This document shows positions 9,501-17,267 of a stretch of 64,000 bases of DNA, one piece after another. Numbering within the stretch: position 1 is the first letter of the stretch; each line of letters opens with the position of its first letter. The position numbers and the translations under genes are program-made. Under the pieces are notes generated by a model, which saw only the letters and a program-made list of their open reading frames with translations, did not search any database and was not told the DNA's origin. Origin of the DNA: UBA1426 sp052034085 (GTDB lineage: Bacteria > Bacillota > Clostridia > Peptostreptococcales > Anaerovoracaceae); the NCBI GenBank assembly GCA_052034085.1, contig JBPOJA010000011.1:162992-226991 (forward strand), read 5' to 3'.

Positions 9501-10735
9501 TCCACGCCCTTGGAAAATTCTTCTGCGCCTTTGTAATGAGCCATTGTTTCTATAATCCCAAGATCAATATTGAAAGCGGTTTTTACCAGCCCCTCACCAT
9601 AGCCCGTGACAACAGCCTTTCCTATATATGACTCATCCGGTATAAGGCCATAAACCTCATAAAGCAACGCAAGTACGCATTCCAGTGGCCTGCCCTCGTT
9701 ATTTTTGTAATAGGAATAAAGCAGGTTTTTGTCTTTATCTATAAGTGCAGCCTTCGTAGTTGTTGACCCTGCATCTATGCCTAAAAACAAGGGGCCCTCA
9801 GCCTGGTTTATGCTTTTTCTCTTTATAGATTCTTTACTGTGCCTTTCTTTAAACTCTTTATAATCAAGCTTATCTTTAAATAAGGCAGGCAGGTGATTGC
9901 TTTCTTCGTAGTCACTGTCCTTCAGCCAATCCAGCCTTTCCAACACAGCATTAATGTCCAGCACTGCATGTTTCGGTGAAAGCAGGGCTGCTCCCGTGGC
10001 AACGAAATATTCTCCTCCTTCGGGGAAAATTATATCTTCACTGCTTATTTTCAATGTTTCAATGAAACGCTTCCTGAGTTCTGACATAAAAGATAAGGGG
10101 CCACCCAAAAAGGCAACCTTTCCTCTTATGGTTCTTCCGCATGCCAGGCCGCTGATTGTCTGATTAACAACAGCCTGAAATATGGAAGCCGAAAGATCAG
10201 GCAGGCTGGCACCCTCATTTATTAAAGGCTGAATATCAGTTTTTGCAAAAACACCGCAGCGGGCAGCTATGGGATAAAGTGTTTTATATTCCTTGGCACT
10301 TTCATTCAATCCCGCGGCATCTGTAGACAGTAATACAGCCATCTGGTCAATGAAAGCTCCCGTTCCTCCCGCGCATGTACCATTCATTCTCTGTTCTATT
10401 GCCGGGCCATAGAATGTAATCTTGGCGTCTTCTCCGCCCAGTTCAATCGCAACATCAGTTTCGGGGATATAGTGCTCCACAGCTACACTGCAGGAAATTA
10501 CTTCCTGTTCAAATGGAATGCCTATAGTTTCAGACAGGGCCAGGCCTCCTGATCCCGTAACGACAACATGTGCTTCTAAATTTGGAAATTGAAAAATCAG
10601 CGCCTCCATCATTTCGCTGAATTTCTCGAAGACGTTGGACATATGCCTCTCATATTTTTTAAACAGAACCTGGTTTTCTGAATCCAGAAGAACAAGTTTT
10701 ACTGTTGTGGAACCTATGTCTATGCCCAGTTTCAT
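6506..10735 (-). CDS. Fused 2-hydroxyacyl-CoA dehydratase activase (BadF/HgdC-type, DUF2229)
   Basis: A very large (1409 aa) cytosolic activase. Two ASKHA ATPase modules lie in tandem, each with its own phosphate-binding start: GIDIGSTTVK near residue 4 and GIDAGSTTTK near 319. Each has the paired cysteines that in HgdC hold the [4Fe-4S] cluster at the dimer interface (C121/C160, and C441/C445 with C480). A Cys-rich CKGCENNC segment near residue 608 and a long C-terminal half related to DUF2229 and to HgdA/B-like dehydratase subunits follow. In known systems such proteins drive ATP-dependent electron injection into a dehydratase or reductase. No separate hgdAB dehydratase is visible nearby, so the partner is unknown. 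It is cotranscribed with the YebC gene and starts after GGGAGG. Confidence 0.88.
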   Translation of the reverse strand: MKLGIDIGSTTVKLVLLDSENQVLFKKYERHMSNVFEKFSEMMEALIFQFPNLEAHVVVTGSGGLALSETIGIPFEQEVISCSVAVEHYIPETDVAIELGGEDAKITFYGPAIEQRMNGTCAGGTGAFIDQMAVLLSTDAAGLNESAKEYKTLYPIAARCGVFAKTDIQPLINEGASLPDLSASIFQAVVNQTISGLACGRTIRGKVAFLGGPLSFMSELRKRFIETLKISSEDIIFPEGGEYFVATGAALLSPKHAVLDINAVLERLDWLKDSDYEESNHLPALFKDKLDYKEFKERHSKESIKRKSINQAEGPLFLGIDAGSTTTKAALIDKDKNLLYSYYKNNEGRPLECVLALLYEVYGLIPDESYIGKAVVTGYGEGLVKTAFNIDLGIIETMAHYKGAEEFSKGVDFILDIGGQDMKCMTIRDGAIYNIMLNEACSSGCGSFLETYAKSLCMEVADFAEEALFARKPVDLGTRCTVFMNSKVKQAQKEGATIGDISAGLSYSVIRNALYKVIKLRNPDDIGDNIVVQGGTFLNDAVLRSFEKIVGKNVVRPDIAGIMGAYGAALTGLDAYHEGERSKISSLEKLSDFRVENRNYRCKGCENNCLVTVNKFADGSRFITGNRCERGAGGEIRESNIPNLYEYKYKRLFNYEPLSLENAKYGVIGIPRVLNLYENYPFWFTFFTELGFRVELSPGSTKKIYEQGMETIASDTACYPAKLVHGHIKALIDSGVKRIFYPGINHELCEDETAVNHYNCPVVATYPQSIAGNMKEVIEADGVEFIHPFLPYDMDSRLKRRLYELFGHMGISRKEISDAVDRGRAEDKAFKAEIHAKGEEALKFLEEAGLDGIILAGRPYHVDPEINHGLDKLISSFGMAVLTEDSVSHLRNVPRPIRVLDQWAYHSRLYKAAAVASDYENLELVQLNSFGCGLDAVTTEQVEELLRERNKLYTVLKIDEGSNLGAARIRIRSLKAAMEERRKNKILPMGEMKPYERVIFESSMKEAGYTLLIPQMSPLHFRLLETALHEEGFNAVLMPSVDKNAVEEGLRYVNNDACYPTIVALGQVISELKSGKHDLNKTAVVLSQTGGQCRASNYIPLLRKALIDLDMAHIPVISFSWTGIESNPGFPLTYRLIKRGGISLLYGDVLMRVLYATRPYEAEKGSANALAEKWLEIAAENVKNGSLRIMRKNIRRMVKEFDELPLLDIKKPKVGVVGEILVKYHPMANNDIVDVIEKEGGEAVVLELMDFFLYGMYSKRYNMKQLSGSFSTMIKNDLSVWIIEKFRNDARKALDKSRRFHGPAHISHTAKQAQKITSLGNQCGEGWLLTGEMVELIDKGVTNIVCLQPFACLPNHVTGKGMIKPLREYNPLANIAAIDYDPGASEVNQINRIKLMMATAYKNLKAQEV

Positions 10736-10776
10736 ATAAAAACGGCCTCCCTTTTGTCTGTCAATAAACCTTGTAG

Positions 10777-10805
10777 ATTATAGCATGGTGCCTTCTTTAT
10801 GTAAA
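10777..10805 (-). promoter_or_regulatory. Sigma-A promoter of the activase-yebC operon
   Basis: On the minus strand TTTACA (10800-10805) and TATAAT (10777-10782) are separated by 17 bp. The -10 box lies 42 bp upstream of the activase ATG. Confidence 0.75.
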
Positions 10806-10867
10806 CCAGTTTCTACGTATATATATGTGCCTCTGGAAACCACGCTGTTTTCAAAACTACTTTCGCA

Positions 10868-10900
10868 TAAAAAAAGGATTCTCCCCAATCGGGAGAATCC
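10868..10900 (-). terminator. Rho-independent terminator (rnpB / small RNA transcript)
   Basis: A perfect 10-bp stem (GGATTCTCCC / GGGAGAATCC, 5-nt loop) at 10876-10900 is followed on the minus strand by seven or more T. It ends transcription coming from rnpB or from the small promoter at 11016-11044, just before the activase promoter. Confidence 0.88.
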
Positions 10901-11009
10901 ATAAATAAATTATCTTAATATTATCCAAATGCCTGAATTCCAATGTTTTTTAAGATAGGCATGTGGCGGCTCCTGCAAATCAACTGTAAATATCCGTCCT
11001 GTTAACTAT
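10868..11009 (-). ncRNA. Candidate small RNA or micropeptide mRNA between rnpB and the activase
   Basis: A minus-strand transcript of about 140 nt is predicted from a well-formed promoter (TTGATT, 17 bp, TATATT at 11016-11044) to the terminator at 10876-10900. Inside it lies a 13-codon reading frame, 10962 down to 10921, coding MPILKNIGIQAFG. It has AGGAG at 10970-10974, 7 bp before the ATG. It could be a regulatory RNA, a short secreted or leader peptide message, or only the tail of rnpB readthrough. I do not recognise the family. Confidence 0.5.
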
Positions 11010-11015
11010 TCCCTT

Positions 11016-11044
11016 AATATAGTTGAGTATTTAAAAGTAATCAA
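11016..11044 (-). promoter_or_regulatory. Sigma-A promoter for the small transcript downstream of rnpB
   Basis: On the minus strand TTGATT (11039-11044) and TATATT (11016-11021) are separated by exactly 17 bp. It starts 23 bp past the 3' end of rnpB. Confidence 0.6.
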
Positions 11045-11066
11045 ACCATAAATTTTCAATTGAAAA

Positions 11067-11441
11067 GTGAGCAAGTCTGTAAGCCGGGTTCTGTATTCGA
11101 CGATCATCTATCTTGGCCTGTTGTCACCAGCAGGCTCATGCGACCTACCTTGCGGGAAGCGACGGGCCGCCGCCTTTCAGGCACTTTGTTTCTGAGAACA
11201 GTTACCTCCCTGACTTGGTCTTGCTCCGGATGGGGTTTACACGGCCGTCATGTTACCATAACGCCGGTGAGCTCTTACCTCACCATTTCACCCTTGCCGC
11301 GGCGAAAGGCCGGTTGGCGGTGTGTTTCTGTTGCACTTTCCCTGAAGTCACCTTCGCCAGACGTTATCTGGCATCCTGCCCTGTGGAGCCCGGACTTTCC
11401 TCATGGACTGATAAGCCCACGCGACCGTCTGACTTACTCAC
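11067..11441 (-). ncRNA. rnpB: RNase P RNA (catalytic component)
   Basis: About 375 nt. The conserved core reads GAGGAAAGTCCGGGCTCC near 11386-11403 on the minus strand, GGGTGAAATGGTGAGGTAAG-like sequence in the middle, and AAGCCGGGTTCTGT close to the 3' end. The 5' and 3' ends pair (GAGTAAGTCAGAC with the terminal GTCTG...CTCAC region). It processes the 5' leaders of pre-tRNAs together with the RnpA protein. It begins 5 bp after the nif3 stop codon and has its own promoter inside nif3. Exact ends are estimated from the pairing. Confidence 0.96.
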
Positions 11442-11445
11442 ATAT

Positions 11446-12252
11446 TCAATATACCACAGAATCGAAAGGATTAACAAGCGAGGTGGATTCTATGATTTCT
11501 GCTTTGCCTTCCACAGCCTTTCTTAATATATTGGCAAAATTTTCTATGAATATATATTCAGTGCCATAGTGTCCGGCATCTATCACATTCAGCCCCATTT
11601 CCTTTGCTTTTTGAGCCTGATGATATTTAACATCGCCGGTAATAAACAAGTCGCAATGGTTCTGAATTGCTGCATCCATAGATTCTGCACCTGAGCCCGT
11701 GGATAATGCCACATTGGAAATCTTTGCATTCAAATCTCCAACCACTCTAGGTTTCTCAGTAAGATTTAGCACCTTTTCCACTTTTTCAGCCATTTCTTTT
11801 AAAGTAACGGGTTTCCTCAGACTTCCCATCCTGCCTATCATTTCATTGTCTCCGAAAGGCGTTTTGAGTTTCAGTCTTCTGACCATCTGCAGTTCAAGAA
11901 GGTCCGCCAGATAATCATTATTTCCTCCAAATACCGCATCAAAATTGGTATGCGCGGAATAAACTGTGATGCCCAGATTTATCAGCTTGATTGCATAACC
12001 TCCTGTCAATGTGTCTGCATCTATAACATCCAGCTTTTCCATAAGCAATGGATGATGGGTGACAATAAAGTCCACTTTCTTTTCAGCGGCCTCTTTAATA
12101 ACATCGTTAGTGATCTCCAGCGCTACCATAATGCGGCTGAATTCGGGGTTTCTGATGTTTATTTGAAATCCTCCGTTGTCCCAGTCCTCCTCCAGCTCCC
12201 TGGGAGCAATCATACGCAATAGATCCAATAATTCATCAGCTTTTATTCCCAT
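11446..12252 (-). CDS. Nif3-like dinuclear metal centre protein
   Basis: A 268-residue Nif3/YqfO-family protein that binds two metal ions and forms hexamers; its biochemical role is still debated (GTP cyclohydrolase-like fold). Metal-site motifs are visible: WDNGGFQI near the N-terminus, THHPLL near residue 65, SAHTNFD near 100, and ITGDVKYHQAQ and DAGHYGTE near the C-terminus. It is the short form without the CutA1-like insertion seen in longer Firmicutes homologues. It follows trmK with 1 bp between, an arrangement common in Firmicutes, where trmK and the nif3-like gene lie downstream of rpoD. Confidence 0.92.
   Translation of the reverse strand: MGIKADELLDLLRMIAPRELEEDWDNGGFQINIRNPEFSRIMVALEITNDVIKEAAEKKVDFIVTHHPLLMEKLDVIDADTLTGGYAIKLINLGITVYSAHTNFDAVFGGNNDYLADLLELQMVRRLKLKTPFGDNEMIGRMGSLRKPVTLKEMAEKVEKVLNLTEKPRVVGDLNAKISNVALSTGSGAESMDAAIQNHCDLFITGDVKYHQAQKAKEMGLNVIDAGHYGTEYIFIENFANILRKAVEGKAEIIESTSLVNPFDSVVY
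11448..11477 (-). promoter_or_regulatory. rnpB promoter embedded in the 3' end of nif3
   Basis: On the minus strand TTGTTA (11472-11477), an 18-bp spacer and TATATT (11448-11453), preceded by TGG, form an extended -10 promoter. The expected start is near 11441. The box overlaps the last codons of the nif3-like gene. Confidence 0.65.
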
Positions 12253-12253
12253 T

Positions 12254-12955
12254 TTATCCTCCGATTTCTTTCAAGATTTCTGTATAAGAGCCTATTCTCT
12301 TCCTGGCCGTTTCCAGTCTTGCTGCACTTTCGGCTGACCCTTTTTTCAGAATCTCATCCATAACAAAAGTTTCCTTTTTCATTTTACCCTTGATAAACTG
12401 TTCAAGCAAGGGGTCTTTGGCGGAAATAAGCAAAGGACTAATTTCAAGTTCCATTTCATCATAGTGTCTTTTTCTTACGGTTCCGGGCCTGGCCAGGATA
12501 ATTTCACATATAAATTTACCTTCCCTTACCAGCTTCTCCTTCATGATTTCAAATGAATAATTATGCAAAAATTTGCGTAATTCAACTGGTTTCGTCCGTG
12601 GCTGCAATATTATTTTTTTGAAGCTCAATGTTTTTTCAAAGTCCTTCTCCAAAATATTTATTATCATTTCACCGCCCATACCGGCGATAACCAGCACATC
12701 TGCTTCACCCGCTTTCAGGGGCTCAAGACCGTTGCCCTTTCTTAAATCGGGCTTAAAATCCGGCAAAAAAGTGTGAAAATTTTTCTCTGCCCTTTCAAGA
12801 GGCCCTGTATTTATGTCAGTCATTATTACCTTTGGGGAAATTTTTCTCTCCATTAAAAAAATAGGCAGCAGACCGTGATCTGTGCCTATGTCAGCAATAC
12901 TCTCACCCGTTTCTATCATGTCAGCCATTGCAAGCAGTCTACCGGCAAGTTTCAA
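12254..12955 (-). CDS. trmK: tRNA (adenine(22)-N1)-methyltransferase TrmK
   Basis: A 233-residue SAM-dependent methyltransferase that modifies A22 in the D-loop of tRNAs. SAM-binding motif I is IADIGTDHGLLPI near residue 20, followed by TDINTGPLERA, and VIAGMGGEMIINIL is the catalytic motif of the TrmK/YqfN group. It lies 10 bp after rpoD and directly before nif3, its usual place in Firmicutes. Confidence 0.92.
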   Translation of the reverse strand: MKLAGRLLAMADMIETGESIADIGTDHGLLPIFLMERKISPKVIMTDINTGPLERAEKNFHTFLPDFKPDLRKGNGLEPLKAGEADVLVIAGMGGEMIINILEKDFEKTLSFKKIILQPRTKPVELRKFLHNYSFEIMKEKLVREGKFICEIILARPGTVRKRHYDEMELEISPLLISAKDPLLEQFIKGKMKKETFVMDEILKKGSAESAARLETARKRIGSYTEILKEIGG

Positions 12956-12965
12956 TTCTATACTC

Positions 12966-14108
12966 CTATTCCAGGTAATCCCTAAGTTTCTTGCTCCTGC
13001 TTGGGTGGCGGAGCTTTCTCAGTGCCTTAGCTTCTATTTGTCTTATCCTTTCCCTGGTGACATCAAATCTTTTGCCAACTTCTTCCAGAGTTCGGGCTTT
13101 ACCGTCGTCAAGGCCGAAGCGAAGCTTAAGAACCTTCTGTTCCCTTTCCGTAAGGGTATCAAGCACCTCTACCAACTGCTCCTTAAGCATGGAAAAAGCA
13201 GCCGCATCTGCAGGCGCAGGCACATCTTCATCAGGTATGAAATCTCCCAGATGGCTGTCTTCTTCTTCTCCAATGGGAGTTTCCAGAGAAACCGGCTCCT
13301 GGGCAATTTTCAATATTTCTCTGACTTTCTCTTCGGGGATATCCATTTCCAAGGCTATTTCCAGAGGAGTCGGTTCTCTTCCGTATTCCTGCAGAAGCTG
13401 CCTTGAAACCCTGATCAGTTTATTGATGGTTTCCACCATATGCACAGGTATTCTTATGGTTCTGGCCTGATCCGCAATCGATCTTGTAATGGCCTGTCTT
13501 ATCCACCAGGTGGCATATGTGCTGAACTTATAACCTTTTCTCCAGTCAAATTTATCAACGGCTTTTATCAAACCAAGGTTGCCCTCCTGAATAAGGTCCA
13601 AAAAGAGCATCCCTCTTCCCACATAGCGCTTGGCTATGCTTACCACCAGTCTTAGATTTGCTTCACAGAGCCTCTGCTTTGCTTCTTCGTCGCCGGCCTC
13701 CATGAGTTTTGCCAGTTCAATTTCTTCTTCTGCGGTTAAAAGGGGCACTTTACCTATTTCTTTGAGATACATGCGGACAGGGTCATCCACTGCTACTCCT
13801 TTAGGCGCTTCAAGCTCTCCTTCTTCGTCTTCCTTGGCATCATCCTGTCCATCGTCTGATTCTGTTTCCTCTTCCTTTTCCAAGGCTATGATTTCCAGGT
13901 CGTTCGGATCCGTTTCTTCAACGATTTCTATTCCCATGGAGATCAGAGCATCGTAAAGATCATCCATCTGGTTTTTATCCATGACCACATTCTCCAGATG
14001 GTTTGAGATTTCCTGATAGCTGATGCTGCCCTTGTTTTTAGCCATTTCCATCAGCTCACTGACAAATTCAAATCTCTTATCTTCTGTTTGCTCCATTTCA
14101 TAGGTCAT
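12966..14108 (-). CDS. rpoD: Primary sigma factor SigA (RpoD)
   Basis: Housekeeping sigma factor (380 aa). A region 1.1-like domain opens the protein, followed by an acidic linker near residues 60-95. Region 1.2 is DPVRMYLKEIGKVPLL. Region 2 includes LVVSIAKRYVGRGM, LDLIQEGNLGLIKAVDKF and the -10 reading segment YATWWIRQAITRSI. Region 4.2 with its helix-turn-helix is TLEEVGKRFDVTRERIRQIE. It overlaps dnaG by 11 bp, keeping the ancient dnaG-rpoD pair. The promoters seen in this window (TTGACA/TATAAT-like) fit this factor. Confidence 0.98.
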   Translation of the reverse strand: MTYEMEQTEDKRFEFVSELMEMAKNKGSISYQEISNHLENVVMDKNQMDDLYDALISMGIEIVEETDPNDLEIIALEKEEETESDDGQDDAKEDEEGELEAPKGVAVDDPVRMYLKEIGKVPLLTAEEEIELAKLMEAGDEEAKQRLCEANLRLVVSIAKRYVGRGMLFLDLIQEGNLGLIKAVDKFDWRKGYKFSTYATWWIRQAITRSIADQARTIRIPVHMVETINKLIRVSRQLLQEYGREPTPLEIALEMDIPEEKVREILKIAQEPVSLETPIGEEEDSHLGDFIPDEDVPAPADAAAFSMLKEQLVEVLDTLTEREQKVLKLRFGLDDGKARTLEEVGKRFDVTRERIRQIEAKALRKLRHPSRSKKLRDYLE

Positions 14109-15843
14109 AGCGATTTCCCCCGTGTTTCTTTTTTTGTACTTCCAGCAGTTCGCGGCTTAACTGCTCTATTTGGGTTTTATCCTTATTGTCATCCAGTATA
14201 GCCAGCAGTTTGATTAAATCTTCTTCTCTTTTCTTCAGGGCTGCCCCTTCTATATGGGCAATGCACTCTTCAAAAACTTCCCTGTCCCTATGGGCGATAT
14301 GCACCGTATCCACGATAAACTCAAGCACTTTCAAAGCTTCTGCGTCCAGACTGTCCTTGAGCTGATATAAATTTATTTCCTCATCCTTTTTGTACATGGA
14401 TTTTATGTTTTCATAAATCCTGTGGCATTCAGGAGTTTCAAAGGAACTCTCATGTGGAACCAGTTCTGTTACGTATGAGCTCTTAAAGAGCATGAGCCCT
14501 ATTAAATTTTGTTCCAGCAAGCTGCAATTTTCTTGCTTTTCACTCTTTCTTATTTCTGAATCCGCTGCTGTTCTGCCCTTTGTTAGGGTGCCCTCACTTC
14601 CGAACACCTCGATTTTTAAAGCCCCCTGTGATATTCCATACTCTGCGGCAATCTTTTTAATATATGCCTCTGCCTCAATTGGCTTCAGTTTTCTTAAAAC
14701 CCCTGCCGCCTCTTTAAGAAAGCTTACACTGCCTTCGGTGGTGTCGGTGTTTATGCTTTTTCTGATATGCTTCAGTTTATAATCGACAAAAGGTAAAGCA
14801 GTTTTGGCCAGCTTGAGAAATTCGTCCTTACCTTTTTCCCTGATGAAGTCATCAGGATCCTGTCCCTGAGGCATCTCCAGTACTTTTATTTTGCATCCTG
14901 CCTCGTACAGGACATCTGTTGCCCGCATGGCAGCTCCCGTCCCCGCCTCATCGGAATCATAGGCTATCAGCACTTTCCCTGTGTAACGTTTCAGCATTTT
15001 CGCCTGGTTTTCGGTAAGCGCTGTCCCTAAAGAAGCGGCTACATTCCTGACTCCATGCTGATAAAGGGATAATACATCCATATATCCTTCAACTAAAATT
15101 GCATAACCTTCTATATTTATATCCTGTCTTGTTAAATATAATCCAAATAAGTTGTTTTTCTTCAAAAAAATTATGGATTCTTTTGAATTCAGGTACTTTG
15201 GGCTATCATCTCCCAGTGCCCTGCCGCCGAAGCCTATAACTTTGCCCCTTGTGTTCATAATAGGGAAAATAATCCTGTTTCTGAATCTGTCAAAATATCT
15301 GTCTCCTGACTGGGAAATCAGGCCCAGCTTAAGCATTTTTTCTTCTTCAAACCCCTTTGACTTCAAATAGTCATACAGTTCCTGCCAGCTGTCGGGGCTG
15401 TAGCCAATGCCGAATTTTCTCAAAGTTTCACTGTTGATGCCCCTTTTTTTCATATATTCAACAGCGGGATTTGCTTCTTTGTTAAAGTTGCGATAAAAGA
15501 ATATTGCCGCCTCGCGGTTCAGTTCGTATAGTTCCTCTTTTTTGGACTCGCTGCCATAGCTTCTGTCCCTGATTTCAATCCCGTAATCCTTGGCCAGCTT
15601 TTCCAGGGCCTCCTGAAAATCCAGGTTGTGATACTTTTGCGTGAATTCTACTACATCCCCGGTAGCTCCGCATCCGAAGCAGGTGAAAATCTGTTTATCT
15701 TCCGAAACCATAAAAGAAGGAGTTTTTTCATTATGAAACGGGCACAGGCCTTTGTAGTTGCTCCCTGCCTTCTTCAAAGTCACCTGACTCCCTATAACAT
15801 CTACAATATTGCATGCACTTTTGATTTCATCAATCAGACTCAT
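14098..15843 (-). CDS. dnaG: DNA primase
   Basis: Synthesises RNA primers at the replication fork (581 aa). The N-terminal zinc ribbon shows CPFHNEKTPSF and CFGCGATGDVVEF. The catalytic Toprim segment includes VEGYMDVLSLYQHG and LIAYDSDEAGTGAA. The C-terminal region, which binds the replicative helicase DnaB, is present from about residue 430. It overlaps dgt by 14 bp and rpoD by 11 bp, so the three are translationally coupled. Confidence 0.98.
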   Translation of the reverse strand: MSLIDEIKSACNIVDVIGSQVTLKKAGSNYKGLCPFHNEKTPSFMVSEDKQIFTCFGCGATGDVVEFTQKYHNLDFQEALEKLAKDYGIEIRDRSYGSESKKEELYELNREAAIFFYRNFNKEANPAVEYMKKRGINSETLRKFGIGYSPDSWQELYDYLKSKGFEEEKMLKLGLISQSGDRYFDRFRNRIIFPIMNTRGKVIGFGGRALGDDSPKYLNSKESIIFLKKNNLFGLYLTRQDINIEGYAILVEGYMDVLSLYQHGVRNVAASLGTALTENQAKMLKRYTGKVLIAYDSDEAGTGAAMRATDVLYEAGCKIKVLEMPQGQDPDDFIREKGKDEFLKLAKTALPFVDYKLKHIRKSINTDTTEGSVSFLKEAAGVLRKLKPIEAEAYIKKIAAEYGISQGALKIEVFGSEGTLTKGRTAADSEIRKSEKQENCSLLEQNLIGLMLFKSSYVTELVPHESSFETPECHRIYENIKSMYKKDEEINLYQLKDSLDAEALKVLEFIVDTVHIAHRDREVFEECIAHIEGAALKKREEDLIKLLAILDDNKDKTQIEQLSRELLEVQKKKHGGNRYDL

Positions 15844-16789
15844 TCATAATTTCCTTGTATTTATTCAGTGCGAACCTGTCAGTCATGGCCGCAATATAGT
15901 CTTTGATTTCCCAGCCATCGGGGATTTCTCCCTTTTCGTTTTCATAATAATCGTAAAGCGTGTTAATCAGCAGTCCGATTTTTTCAAGCTCCGAATCTTC
16001 TTTCACTTTTCTGCTATGATAAACGTTCTGGAACATAAATTCCCTCATAACGTTCATGCATTCCAGCAGCTCCGGACTCATGGTGATTTTTCCCCTCTCG
16101 CTGCTGGTTTTAACCATATCGGTGACCAGGCTGTTTATGCGGGTTCGATGGTCTTTTCCAAGTGTCATAATGCAGCTTTCAGGCAGATCACTTTGCGCTA
16201 TCACGCCGCTTCTCAGGGCATCGTCAATATCGTGGTTTATATATGCTATGCGGTCGCTGTATCTGACTATAATACCCTCCGGTGTTGCCGGTCTGCCTTT
16301 TCCAGTGTGGTTCAAAATACCATCCCTGACCTCATGGGTCAGATTCATTTTTTCCAGTACATCCACGACTCTCAGACTCTGCTCGTTATGTGAGAAACCT
16401 CCCTTGTGCCTGAGATTTAAAAACTCCTCGCCGCTATGGCCAAAAGGGGTGTGCCCAAGATCATGACCCATGGCGATGGCCTCTGTAAGGTCTTCATTCA
16501 TCCGCAAGGCTCTTGCAATGGTTCTGGCTATCTGTGAAACCTCCAGGGTATGAGTCAGCCTTGTCCTGAAATGGTCTCCCTCAGGTGCCAGGAAAACCTG
16601 GGTTTTATGCATAAGCCGTCTGAAAGCCTTGGAATGAATTATCCTGTCTCTGTCTCTCTGAAAAGCCGTCCTTAGCAGACATTCCTCTTCCGGACGCACT
16701 CTGCCCCTGCTGTCTGCGCTTTTTGTGGCCTCCCGTGACAGCAACTCATATTCCCTTGTCTCCTGTTCAACTCTGGTCAGCATCTGCAT
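15830..16789 (-). CDS. dgt: dGTP triphosphohydrolase (dGTPase-like HD protein)
   Basis: A 319-residue HD-domain nucleotide hydrolase of the dGTPase family, which cleaves dNTPs to nucleoside and triphosphate. The signature HTLEVSQIARTIAR and the HD motif AMGHDLGHTPFGHSGE are intact. RIIHSKAFRRLMHKTQVF near residue 50 is also typical. It sits between dut and dnaG, so dNTP-pool control is linked with replication priming. Members of the family differ in substrate preference and can act on several dNTPs. Confidence 0.92.
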   Translation of the reverse strand: MQMLTRVEQETREYELLSREATKSADSRGRVRPEEECLLRTAFQRDRDRIIHSKAFRRLMHKTQVFLAPEGDHFRTRLTHTLEVSQIARTIARALRMNEDLTEAIAMGHDLGHTPFGHSGEEFLNLRHKGGFSHNEQSLRVVDVLEKMNLTHEVRDGILNHTGKGRPATPEGIIVRYSDRIAYINHDIDDALRSGVIAQSDLPESCIMTLGKDHRTRINSLVTDMVKTSSERGKITMSPELLECMNVMREFMFQNVYHSRKVKEDSELEKIGLLINTLYDYYENEKGEIPDGWEIKDYIAAMTDRFALNKYKEIMNESD

Positions 16790-16806
16790 GATTTCCAGCC
16801 GTCCTT

Positions 16807-17244
16807 TTATCTTCCTGTGTGACCGAAGCCTCCGGCTCCTCTTTCGCTTTCAGTGAGGCTTTCCGGTTCATCAACTTCTACCCATTCGGCTCTCTCGTGT
16901 CTGGCAATTACCATCTGTGCAATGCGTTCACCGTTATTGATTGTGAAACTTTCCTGGCCCAGATTGATTAAGGCCACCTTGACCTCTCCCCTGTAATCCG
17001 AGTCTATCGTCCCCACTCCGTTAACCAAACCTATACCATGCTTTATTGCCAGCCCGCTTCTCGCTCTGATCTGGGCTTCAAATCCCACAGGAATTTCCAC
17101 AAACAGTCCTGTTCCAATGAGTTTCCTTTCACCGGGTTCCAAAACTACCGGTTCTTCCAGGAAAGCTCTCAAATCCATGCCGGCTGAACCTGCAGTTTCA
17201 TATTGTGGATATTGTCCGCTTTTAGATACTATTCTGATCTTCAT
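16807..17244 (-). CDS. dut: dUTP diphosphatase (trimeric dUTPase)
   Basis: Hydrolyses dUTP to dUMP, keeping uracil out of DNA and supplying thymidylate synthesis (145 aa, normal length). The five conserved motifs are visible, among them AGMDLRA, RSGLAIKHGIGLVNG, GTIDSDYRGE, GERIAQMVI and the C-terminal RGAGGFGHTGR arm that closes over the active site. GGAGG lies 5 bp before the ATG. It lies between the M16 peptidase and dgt. Confidence 0.97.
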   Translation of the reverse strand: MKIRIVSKSGQYPQYETAGSAGMDLRAFLEEPVVLEPGERKLIGTGLFVEIPVGFEAQIRARSGLAIKHGIGLVNGVGTIDSDYRGEVKVALINLGQESFTINNGERIAQMVIARHERAEWVEVDEPESLTESERGAGGFGHTGR

Positions 17245-17267
17245 AATGCCTCCGGTCAGTTTTCGTT

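Noticed and set aside
11060..11569. Plus-strand frames of 169 and 137 codons
   Set aside because: They are antisense to RNase P RNA, whose conserved core is unmistakable.
15809..16393. Plus-strand 194-codon frame
   Set aside because: Antisense to dgt and the dnaG start; Cys/Phe/His-rich shadow translation.
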